From a virus, in IMG/VR virus record IMGVR_UViG_3300047195_000053, positions 1-22,629 of that record: a stretch of 22,629 nucleotides of DNA; one strand, written 5' to 3'. Each line of letters begins with the position of its first letter. Positions within the stretch are counted from its first letter, which is position 1. Shown here one piece after another: positions 16,348 through 22,628 of this stretch. The position numbers and the translations under genes are program-made. The notes beneath the pieces were generated by a model, which ran no database searches, was not told where the DNA came from, and saw only the letters and a list, made by a program, of their open reading frames with translations.

Positions 16348-19134
16348 ACTAATCTTAGTTGAATCTAAAACCAATGCCATTACAGCAGGGCTGTCTTGAG
16401 GTGTCCCTGCTGACATCCTAATCTTAGAAACGTCAATAAGTATACCTACTGTTGCTAAGTCTTTAAGCATGTTCTTATAAGACACTTGCTTCTTTGCACA
16501 CCATGCTTTTAATATAGAAGCTATTATATATGCACGTTTAACATCAGGTTCTCTTCGTATAGCCAGTGGGCCTCTAGGAGATTCAATCGGTGCAGATAAT
16601 ACACCCTCTATAGTAGATGCCGCTTGATTAATGATTAACTGGTTCTGTATATACTCAGACATAAAAGTTCCTAAGTACGTGCAGGACACCTCAACTGTAG
16701 ACATATCCCCTTCATCTGGTTTACGAAACCGCTTAACCATATCATCAAACACAGGTTTTACAGGAATATTAATTAGCCCTAAAGCGTTAGCTATCTTACC
16801 GCCCCACATAGCTGTTGCACACAGCGCAGAGTAATATCTTTCTCGTTGCTTAAACCTAACAGCCTTATCAAACTCTATTTGAGTAGCATATAAACTCTTA
16901 ACGCATTCCTCATAATTATCCAAAACATACTGCATAATAATCTCTCCAGTATGTCCATAGTTGTCCAGCAAGTCTCTTGAGAATATCTGGTCTGTCTCTT
17001 GTTTAGACATGTCATCACTGCGTACAACTTCAATTTCTAATACTCGCATCAACTCCCCTTCAGGGTCTGCTTTCTCAGACTGCAATACTTCATGCAAACT
17101 ATTATTACCAGAAGTTAAACAAGGCAAAGACCACGTAGTTTTATTAACACGCTCTGAGTTACTAGCGGCCTCCATTCTATTTCTTCCCCTACCGTTTGTT
17201 ACACCGAAGGCTAAATCACTAACTTCTTTAGGTGGTAGGTTTGTTAATTCGTCTATACATAGGATCATATTCTGTACCACACCCATGCGGTGGTATTTAG
17301 ACAACACTTTATCATCCCTCATTAACATAGCTTCATCAGGATGACCCCAAACACTATTAGCTACTTTTTGTATTGTAGACTTACCGACACCAGAAGACGC
17401 ATTAGTTAAATGCACTATAGCCCCACCTAAAGAGAACAACTTAAACATAGGAGCGCCCAAACTTAGGAACAAAGCAAAAGCTCTAACCTCATTGCCCGGT
17501 AATGCATAATTATTTACAACGCCTTTCCATGCATCTAATGTACCTGCTTTAGAATATACAGATACTACGGTTTCAGTTGCAGTTGACGGCGGGCTATACA
17601 CAGGCAGGTTATTTTTAGTTAGCTCTCTAGTACCAATAACAAAAGCTGTATTATCATCATGCCAACCAAACTGTGTTCTTACTAACTCTGCTCTCGAAGT
17701 ATTTTGTAAGTGTTTTGTCCATGCAATCAAGTAGCTCATTAAACCTTGCATTTGTTTTGCACTTGCGGCGACACCACGTTGAGACAACATATCACGGCAC
17801 TTATCACTAGCAGTTACCGTAGCTAATGGCGCTGTAAAATCGCTCACTCCATCGTGTGGTCTGATAAGCCTCATATGGATAACTTCACCTGCATCAGGAT
17901 CTGTACGTCTACCCACTACATATAAGTCGTTTTCATAAACTAAATTTTTATCTAACTCTCCTTCTTCCAAATCATCCAACGGCTTCTTAATATATACGCC
18001 ACCTTTTGGGCCTCTGAAGTATGGGTACGGGTACTCTGGGATTTCAATATCTACTACACCTAAATCAGGACTCACTGCTGTGATAATATTATCTGTAGGT
18101 AGTGCTTCCAGTATGTCCCTGCCTAGCAACAAGGGAGAGCTTATAGTCCCTGCATATTTACATCCATCACATGTAAGGCTATCAAGTGTTTTAAATGTAC
18201 TGCATAAATGAGGGCCCTTAATATTATTAGCTTTAGTTTCAGTTTCTACTGGGTCATACTCAGGATGCCTACAAGATATTTTATGTATGGCTGTCTCTCT
18301 GTCTTCACAAAACTGCGCTATAGATAAACCTGCTCTCCATAAAGGCTCTGAAATTTCATCTTGATTAGTATAAACATTTAGCATCTGAGCACATCCATTG
18401 CCCCCCGCTGTTTTTTGCATGATACGAGAGAACTTATAAACTGTATTACCTAATAAAGCTCGTGTCGTTTCATTTAAAGAATTTGATGCCGACCCTGATA
18501 ATTCCAGCATAGATACTGGAGATAGAGCGCCTACTTTTAAAATATTTTTTAGCTGTTCTACTGGAGTTGACGGACTAGTAAATAGAACCTTTACATCTAT
18601 CTGACTGTCGTTCTTAAAATTCTTAGTGCTTGGAATACGTAGGATACGAGCCGCATCCGTAGTTAACCCTTTATCTTTTACTTCAAATCCCTCTGCAGAT
18701 ATATGCTGTACTAAGGCAGTAGCTAAAGGTTTCCAGATGTTATAATCCACCTCTTCTTCAAACGCCCAGTAAACATGAAGCCCATACCCAGAAGATACTA
18801 CAGTTGGCTTTGGTAGTTTAACAGTATCTATAAATTTTCTTAGTGCCGCTAACCCTACAGCTTGATCTGCAAATGCAGTATTCTTACCGATATCTAAATC
18901 AACCCATAACGATCTAAATTTATCTGAGTTCTTAGCATTTCTACCTGACGGTTCTTTATATGAAGCCAAAGAAAAATAGGTATCTATACCCTTCTCTACT
19001 TGTTGGTCAGCCCAAACATTTATCTCCTCTATTGAATCAACAAATATCTGCTGTACCTTTCCCTTAACAATCCCTACTACGCAGTACTTACCTGTGCTAG
19101 GAAGTATGGTGGATAAAAATTCTAGCCTATTCAT
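16345..19134 (-). CDS. Primase-helicase fusion: AEP-type primase + zinc-binding region + DUF927-like helicase
   Basis: The 929-aa replication protein joins two enzymes. The N-terminus carries archaeo-eukaryotic primase motifs: D79-L-D81 in LWVDLDIG, SGYGLHVYW (115-123, H120) and DAARILRIPSTKNFK (160-174). Cysteines 288, 311, 322 and 325 (CDGC) suggest a zinc site before SPLLLG. From about 485 it matches DUF927-type ATPases: FGWHDD, LGAPMFKLFSLGGAIVHL, Walker A ASSGVGKST with K585, Walker B MILCIDEL with D628/E629, and a sensor-like LTSGNN (673-678). It would prime and unwind phage DNA at the fork. AGG lies eight bases before the ATG, a weak ribosome site. An intrinsic terminator lies between it and the upstream gene and no strong promoter of its own is visible, so expression may depend on readthrough. 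Confidence 0.8.
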   Translation of the reverse strand: MNRLEFLSTILPSTGKYCVVGIVKGKVQQIFVDSIEEINVWADQQVEKGIDTYFSLASYKEPSGRNAKNSDKFRSLWVDLDIGKNTAFADQAVGLAALRKFIDTVKLPKPTVVSSGYGLHVYWAFEEEVDYNIWKPLATALVQHISAEGFEVKDKGLTTDAARILRIPSTKNFKNDSQIDVKVLFTSPSTPVEQLKNILKVGALSPVSMLELSGSASNSLNETTRALLGNTVYKFSRIMQKTAGGNGCAQMLNVYTNQDEISEPLWRAGLSIAQFCEDRETAIHKISCRHPEYDPVETETKANNIKGPHLCSTFKTLDSLTCDGCKYAGTISSPLLLGRDILEALPTDNIITAVSPDLGVVDIEIPEYPYPYFRGPKGGVYIKKPLDDLEEGELDKNLVYENDLYVVGRRTDPDAGEVIHMRLIRPHDGVSDFTAPLATVTASDKCRDMLSQRGVAASAKQMQGLMSYLIAWTKHLQNTSRAELVRTQFGWHDDNTAFVIGTRELTKNNLPVYSPPSTATETVVSVYSKAGTLDAWKGVVNNYALPGNEVRAFALFLSLGAPMFKLFSLGGAIVHLTNASSGVGKSTIQKVANSVWGHPDEAMLMRDDKVLSKYHRMGVVQNMILCIDELTNLPPKEVSDLAFGVTNGRGRNRMEAASNSERVNKTTWSLPCLTSGNNSLHEVLQSEKADPEGELMRVLEIEVVRSDDMSKQETDQIFSRDLLDNYGHTGEIIMQYVLDNYEECVKSLYATQIEFDKAVRFKQRERYYSALCATAMWGGKIANALGLINIPVKPVFDDMVKRFRKPDEGDMSTVEVSCTYLGTFMSEYIQNQLIINQAASTIEGVLSAPIESPRGPLAIRREPDVKRAYIIASILKAWCAKKQVSYKNMLKDLATVGILIDVSKIRMSAGTPQDSPAVMALVLDSTKIS

Positions 19135-19159
19135 GGCGACTACCTAAATTACAGAGGAT

Positions 19160-19185
19160 AAAAAAGGGACGGGGTTAGCCGTCCC
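19160..19185 (-). terminator. Rho-independent terminator inside the replication module
   Basis: On the minus strand GGGACGG and CCGTCCC form a perfect 7-bp stem around a 6-base loop (19185-19166), followed at once by six T (19165-19160). It stands just after the Cys-rich gene and before the primase-helicase, so it ends or attenuates the three-gene transcript from the promoter at 20769-20741. Confidence 0.85.
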
Positions 19186-19202
19186 TAGTACATAAAGCTA
19201 TA

Positions 19203-20093
19203 TTATGAGTCCGACCATTCCGCAAGTACGGCATCCATTGAAGTCACTGTGGCAGATGCCTCTTTCTTTCTTACTACAGGCTCCTCAACACTTGCCTCTG
19301 GCTTTTTAGGACTGGTTGGTTTAGCAGTTTGTACAAATACTAACTCTTCAGGTTCAGATCTTTCTGCAGTACTAGCAGATGCGGCATACGATACAGTGAT
19401 TGCCTCTTTAGCTTCTAAAGTTTGACCGTGCTCTTTAACAGCTTCTAACTCTGCAATCTCTAACGGACGTACTGCTCTAAATATTAACTTAGGTGTAGCA
19501 CTATCTGTATCAAACCGCATCTCTGTTACTACATCTGTGATGTTCATGCCATGTGCGCCTAATAATTTAGCATATTGGAACAATGGCATTTTACCGTTCT
19601 CACCTTTACCAAAGAGAGAGGTAGCGGCAAGCGTTAGACCGTACACATCCCCATTAACTGCATCATTCTCTAAGACAACAGCTAAACGGTGTAAGTGTCT
19701 ACATGCTCTGCTATTACCTTGACCAGACCCAGCAATATTCTGTGGGCACGTAGCACATGAGTTAGACTGTTTATTAGCACAAGTTGCACTAGGTACAGAG
19801 CCATCAGCAGACCAGCAGTCAGGTGCAGTAGTTACACCCTCTTGATAGATTGCCGCGTAGTATTGTCTAGATGTTTTAGGTGCCGCCGCAACAATGATAA
19901 TATTCATTGCACGATCTTCATTCTTAGCAACCTCTTGACTACCTACAATCATACGGAAGATACCGCCTTTGATAGAGATACGTCTGTTATCTGAACTACC
20001 CATAAGGGCTTTGGTTGTCTCACTTAACTCTACATTTTTATAATGTGCTGGTACAGCCGCACCGTTCTTAAAGATACTCATTTCATTGCTCAT
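19203..20093 (-). CDS. Cys-rich conserved phage protein, putative ssDNA-binding protein
   Basis: The 296-aa protein belongs to a family I have seen beside phage replication genes. Conserved-looking blocks are RRISIKGGIFRMIV (37-50), a Cys cluster at 93, 105, 113, 116 and 131 (SCATCPQN...SRACRH) that may bind zinc, and VVTEMRFDTDSATPKLIFR (188-206). The last ~70 residues are a low-complexity Ser/Glu/Lys linker ending in MDAVLAEWSDS. A flexible linker with an acidic, Trp-containing tip resembles the protein-interaction tails of SSB proteins and T7 gp2.5, so ssDNA binding with recruitment of partners is the working idea. No OB-fold can be proven from sequence alone. AGGAG precedes the start, which follows the HTH gene after one base. 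It is the last gene before the terminator. Confidence 0.5.
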   Translation of the reverse strand: MSNEMSIFKNGAAVPAHYKNVELSETTKALMGSSDNRRISIKGGIFRMIVGSQEVAKNEDRAMNIIIVAAAPKTSRQYYAAIYQEGVTTAPDCWSADGSVPSATCANKQSNSCATCPQNIAGSGQGNSRACRHLHRLAVVLENDAVNGDVYGLTLAATSLFGKGENGKMPLFQYAKLLGAHGMNITDVVTEMRFDTDSATPKLIFRAVRPLEIAELEAVKEHGQTLEAKEAITVSYAASASTAERSEPEELVFVQTAKPTSPKKPEASVEEPVVRKKEASATVTSMDAVLAEWSDS

Positions 20094-20094
20094 A

Positions 20095-20322
20095 TTATGC
20101 TCCTACTGGATTTACTGGATGTTTTTTAATTTCTGTACGGGATATTAAGAAGGCTTTTACATTCTCGGATTCATACAATAACTTCTTTCCTCGATAGTAT
20201 GTATCGAGAGCGCCCGCCTTTCTTATTTTAAGCAGGGTTTGTCGCGAGAGGCCTAGTATCTTACTAACCTCCGTTTCTGTCAAATAGACTTTCTCATCCC
20301 CTTCTTGTATTACGTTATACAT
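20095..20322 (-). CDS. Small helix-turn-helix DNA-binding protein (excisionase/AlpA-like)
   Basis: The 75-aa protein has VYLTETEVSKILGLSRQTLL followed by KIRKAGALDTYYRGKKLLY, a winged-helix HTH of the MerR/AlpA/excisionase type: first helix at T16-L24, recognition helix at S26-K32, then a wing whose RGKKLLYESENVKAFL part fits the 'x-x-R-Y-x-x-x-D-V-x-x-W/F' ending of HTH_17 proteins. It starts after a strong AAGGAGG site seven bases upstream and only one base after the preceding stop. No integrase is in view, so excision is not implied; control of the cassette promoter or replication-origin binding fits its place between two replication genes. The HTH is well supported, its target unknown. 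Confidence 0.7.
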   Translation of the reverse strand: MYNVIQEGDEKVYLTETEVSKILGLSRQTLLKIRKAGALDTYYRGKKLLYESENVKAFLISRTEIKKHPVNPVGA

Positions 20323-20323
20323 C

Positions 20324-20716
20324 TTACTTCCTCCTTACGGTTATACTATATCGACTATCAACATTCATTCCCGGAGGCATTAAATCAGGGTGCTCCTCCA
20401 AGAAGTTCTTCATATTAGTCTGATGCACTCTCTGTTCTAATAACTCAAACGCATCATGCTCTTTAATGAATTCTTTCATACTACCCCAGTCATTTGACCA
20501 GTACCTAGTCTTAACTGTTCTAAACACACTACCAGCAGGAGTACGTAAACCTTCTGCACCTTGCTCTTTGCATATCTCTAAGAGGGCTTGGGTAACTGCA
20601 TCTTGCTGTTCTTTAATCTTACCATCAGCTTCGTCATACTCTCGTTGAAGTTGTTGTCTTTTATCTCTCATCTTTATATAGACGGATACTAATTGTTCTG
20701 CGTTTAAGTTACTCAT
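20324..20716 (-). CDS. Conserved phage protein with N-terminal coiled coil, unknown function
   Basis: The 130-aa product begins with a charged helix (residues ~5-45, KMRDKRQQLQREYDEADGKI) likely to be coiled coil, then AEGLRTPAGSVFRTVKTRYWS, a beta hairpin, and EFIKEHDAFELLEQRVHQTNM...PPGMNVDSRYSITVRR. This plan resembles a phage family I recognise from replication regions but for which I know no function; it superficially recalls Gam-type proteins without enough to assign that. It is the first gene after the near-consensus promoter, with AGGAG six bases before its ATG, so it should be made early and strongly. Its last codons contain the ribosome site of the HTH gene. Confidence 0.65.
   Translation of the reverse strand: MSNLNAEQLVSVYIKMRDKRQQLQREYDEADGKIKEQQDAVTQALLEICKEQGAEGLRTPAGSVFRTVKTRYWSNDWGSMKEFIKEHDAFELLEQRVHQTNMKNFLEEHPDLMPPGMNVDSRYSITVRRK
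20330..20336 (-). promoter_or_regulatory. Strong Shine-Dalgarno for the HTH gene, inside the preceding coding sequence
   Basis: AAGGAGG on the minus strand, seven bases before the ATG at 20322, is formed by the final codons of the upstream gene. It decides the HTH start and couples the two genes. Confidence 0.75.
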
Positions 20717-20740
20717 CTTGTTCTCCTAAAATGGAATTAT

Positions 20741-20769
20741 ATTATAATATATACGTTAATTGTCGTCAA
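20741..20769 (-). promoter_or_regulatory. Near-consensus sigma70 promoter for the 3-gene replication cassette
   Basis: On the minus strand TTGACG (20769-20764) and TATAAT (20746-20741) are separated by exactly 17 bases. The -35 box matches 5 of 6 and the -10 box 6 of 6 consensus bases. A start near 20734 would leave a leader of roughly 18 bases containing AGGAG before the ATG at 20716. The -35 box lies within the last codons of the HNH gene. Confidence 0.85.
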
Positions 20770-21286
20770 TAGCTAAAGCACTACATCTTTGAATAGGGTT
20801 AAATATATGGTATTGTTGTTTAGCTTGTTTATAGGCCTCATTCGCTGCCTCTATAGAATTATAGATCCCTAAATATATAGCTTTCCCATCTACCCTTATT
20901 TGTGCTATCCATGTATTAGGTTTTTTATGAGGGTATACACCTATACACCCCGATGTGTTGTTACTACGCATCTTTTGGTTCTGGGCTTGTTCTTTATGTC
21001 CTTTAGCCAATCTTAGATTTAGTAATCTATTATCATCTCTATTCCCATTTATATGATCTATAGTAAATCCTTGTGGAATGCTACCGTATAGGTATACCCA
21101 AGCCAGCCTATGAGCCATATAGCTAGATTTATTTATTCTGATAAGCCTATACCCGTAAGGGTTTATACTCCCTGCTTTACTCCCAAGTTTTATACTCCAG
21201 TTAGGAGACTGAGCCCATGTAAATTCTCCCGAATCAGGGGCATACATTAGTATATTTTTTAATACTTCTTGTTCTATTACTTTCAT
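20756..21286 (-). CDS. Free-standing HNH homing endonuclease with AP2 DNA-binding domain
   Basis: The 176-aa protein has the HNH_3 plus AP2 layout of phage homing endonucleases. The nuclease core is H59-R-L-A-W, then TIDHINGNRDDNRLLNLR (75-92) with D77-H78 and N90 as the expected beta-beta-alpha-metal residues. The AP2-like domain (about 112-160) shows SGCIGVYPHKKPNTWIAQI, VDGKAIYLGIY and EAANEAYKQA. Such proteins cut an allele lacking the element and spread by repair. The ATG overlaps the TGA of the SNF2 fragment (ATGA) with AGAGG eight bases upstream, so it is coupled to the helicase gene, and its 3' end carries the promoter of the next cassette. All key residues appear intact. Confidence 0.88.
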   Translation of the reverse strand: MKVIEQEVLKNILMYAPDSGEFTWAQSPNWSIKLGSKAGSINPYGYRLIRINKSSYMAHRLAWVYLYGSIPQGFTIDHINGNRDDNRLLNLRLAKGHKEQAQNQKMRSNNTSGCIGVYPHKKPNTWIAQIRVDGKAIYLGIYNSIEAANEAYKQAKQQYHIFNPIQRCSALAIDDN

Positions 21287-22356
21287 AATATTACCTCTTT
21301 ATATAAATCTAAAAGTTTAGTCTGCGCGGCATCTTTATTCTCTAGCACATGCAATACTTTTTTCTCTACTGGACTTCCTATTAAATGCACCACATTACAT
21401 GCGTTAACTTGCCCTGCTCTATGTATTCTAGCATTTGCTTGTTTGTATGTCTCTAGAGAAAGTGTTATACCCCACCAAACAATCGTGTTAGCCGCATGTA
21501 AAGTTACTCCATGTGCCGCCGCTTGCGGCTGGATGACCAGTATGCGTGGATCTTTAGCTGTCTGGAAGTCAGAGAAGATTTGATTTCTTTTACCTACTGC
21601 AATTCCCCCATGTATTACATCTACTGAATGCCCTGCATTTGATAATGCTTTTTCTACTAGCTCTATAGAATGTCTAAACATAACAAACACAATTACTTTA
21701 TGTGATGCTTCTTCTATGATGCCTAATAACTCTGCCGTACGTTGCTTAACATCAAACTCTATAACCTCACCGCTATCTGAATAGACTGACCCTGCACTTA
21801 ACTGCAATAACTTATTTAAGGCTACCGCCGCATTTGCCGCAGATATTTCCTCACCTCCAGCCTGCATAAGCATTTCTTTCTTTAAGAGCTTATAGTATTT
21901 CTCTTGTTGTGCAGACAAGGGCACTTCTCTAGTTTGGTATAGTAACTCTGGTAAATCTAAGCATTCTTCTTTGGTAAAACGTATTGCAGGTTGAAGAATA
22001 CTATGTACTATCTGTTCTGCTTCAGGTCTATTCACATAAGTGAACACCGATTGTTTTATCTGAACTATATCTCTAAAAGCATTAAAGGCTCTAGGTACGC
22101 TCTTAGGATCCATCATTTTAGCTAAGCCATACGCATCTACTGGAGACTGTGCCGCTGGAGTTCCTGTTAATTGCCACAACCATGTGGTAGGTGTTACGAG
22201 TTTATTAATAGACTTCCATCGGTTAGTAGTATGAGTCTTTATAAATGTACAGTTATGTACCAACATACCTTCTATAACATAATCGTGGGGCCCCTCTACT
22301 TCTAAATTCCAAACATCGCAAACACTGTCTTGTTGGACACTCTTAACACAGTCCAC
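21283..22356 (-). CDS. C-intein fused to the C-terminal half of a SNF2-family helicase
   Basis: From GTG 22356 the product is 357 aa. Residues 1-35 are an intein C-terminus (VWNLEVEGPHDYVIEG, then MLVHN) with Cys36 as the +1 residue. The extein that follows is a SNF2 helicase lacking its N-half: CTFIK, the tail of motif II (DE|C), LTGTPAAQSPVDAYGL (motif III, 63-78), LQPAIRFTKEECLDLPELLYQ, KVIVFVMFRHS (motif IV), AAAHGVTLHAANTIVWW (motif V) and QANARIHRAGQ (motif VI, 306-316). The Walker A half must lie beyond the window's right edge. Protein splicing in trans, or in cis if the frames are joined, would restore a helicase able to remodel replication or recombination intermediates. AAAGGGG five bases upstream supports independent initiation at GTG. 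The stop overlaps the HNH start. Confidence 0.85.
   Translation of the reverse strand: MDCVKSVQQDSVCDVWNLEVEGPHDYVIEGMLVHNCTFIKTHTTNRWKSINKLVTPTTWLWQLTGTPAAQSPVDAYGLAKMMDPKSVPRAFNAFRDIVQIKQSVFTYVNRPEAEQIVHSILQPAIRFTKEECLDLPELLYQTREVPLSAQQEKYYKLLKKEMLMQAGGEEISAANAAVALNKLLQLSAGSVYSDSGEVIEFDVKQRTAELLGIIEEASHKVIVFVMFRHSIELVEKALSNAGHSVDVIHGGIAVGKRNQIFSDFQTAKDPRILVIQPQAAAHGVTLHAANTIVWWGITLSLETYKQANARIHRAGQVNACNVVHLIGSPVEKKVLHVLENKDAAQTKLLDLYKEVIL
22252..22356 (-). other. C-intein (IntC, ~35 residues), splice junction at 22252/22251
   Basis: Block F is D-V-W-N-L-E-V-E-G-P-H-D-Y-V and block G is G-M-L-V-H-N followed by Cys (codon 22251-22249). The penultimate His and terminal Asn needed for Asn cyclisation and the Cys nucleophile at +1 are all present. 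The length from GTG to Asn matches natural split inteins, whose IntC parts are about 35 residues. The insertion point is in SNF2 motif II (Walker B), a typical conserved-site choice for inteins. Confidence 0.85.
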
Positions 22357-22628
22357 CCTAACCCCTTTAAAAAAGCTTCCTTCTTTTTGTCTTGTGCTTG
22401 ACGTATTAAACTGTTGTGGCTGTTCCCATCTACCTCTACCACTATCATTTTGGTAGGGTTTGCAAAGTCCGCTTTGTAGTGCGTTGGATAACCGCTCCCC
22501 CGCTTCTGGTGGGTAGGGATTACATAATTGTGTTGAAACTCGTTTGATATTACTCGAGCTAATAACTCTTCTGCTGGAGTCATTCCAGTACCATTCCCGC
22601 CTCGTATTTTTAAAAAAGCTGTTTTGTC
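22302..22628 (-). CDS. Homing endonuclease of the Vsr-like EDxHD type, 5' truncated by window edge
   Basis: The frame is open from the window edge to TAG 22304-22302. Upstream of an internal ATG (22583) it reads DKTAFLKIRGGNGTG, matching the R-G-G-N-G-x-G that I recall before this nuclease family, so the true start is probably outside. The body has GSGYPTHYKADFANP, VVEVDGNSHNSL, QAQDKKKEAFLKGLGWTVLR: the Asp, Glu-x-Asp, His and Asp positions of Vsr/DUF559-like nucleases and the closing L-G-W-x-V-L-R strand. This family is known between halves of phage genes split by inteins. It overlaps the C-intein frame by 55 bases. It would cut intein-less helicase alleles and so mobilise the element. Confidence 0.8.
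   Translation of the reverse strand, partial: DKTAFLKIRGGNGTGMTPAEELLARVISNEFQHNYVIPTHQKRGSGYPTHYKADFANPTKMIVVEVDGNSHNSLIRQAQDKKKEAFLKGLGWTVLRVSNKTVFAMFGI
22362..22368 (-). promoter_or_regulatory. Shine-Dalgarno-like site for the C-intein GTG start
   Basis: AAAGGGG on the minus strand ends five bases before GTG 22356. It lies inside the nuclease coding sequence and supports separate translation of the C-intein/helicase fragment. Confidence 0.5.
22368..22374 (-). other. Candidate -1 frameshift heptamer U_UUU_UUA
   Basis: In the nuclease frame the codons GCT TTT TTA give T_TTT_TTA in slippery phase. A -1 slip continues as AAA GGG GTT AGG GTG, exactly the frame of the C-intein. AAGGA lies a few bases upstream; downstream only a weak 5-bp stem (TGGAC...GTCCA) is visible. 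The same 12-mer AGCTTTTTTAAA also occurs at 22620-22609 in the same phase. Confidence 0.4.

Noticed and set aside
22287-22294. GGGGCCCC palindrome in the C-intein
   Set aside because: It falls in the codons for E-G-P-H and is short; without conservation data it is not distinguishable from chance.
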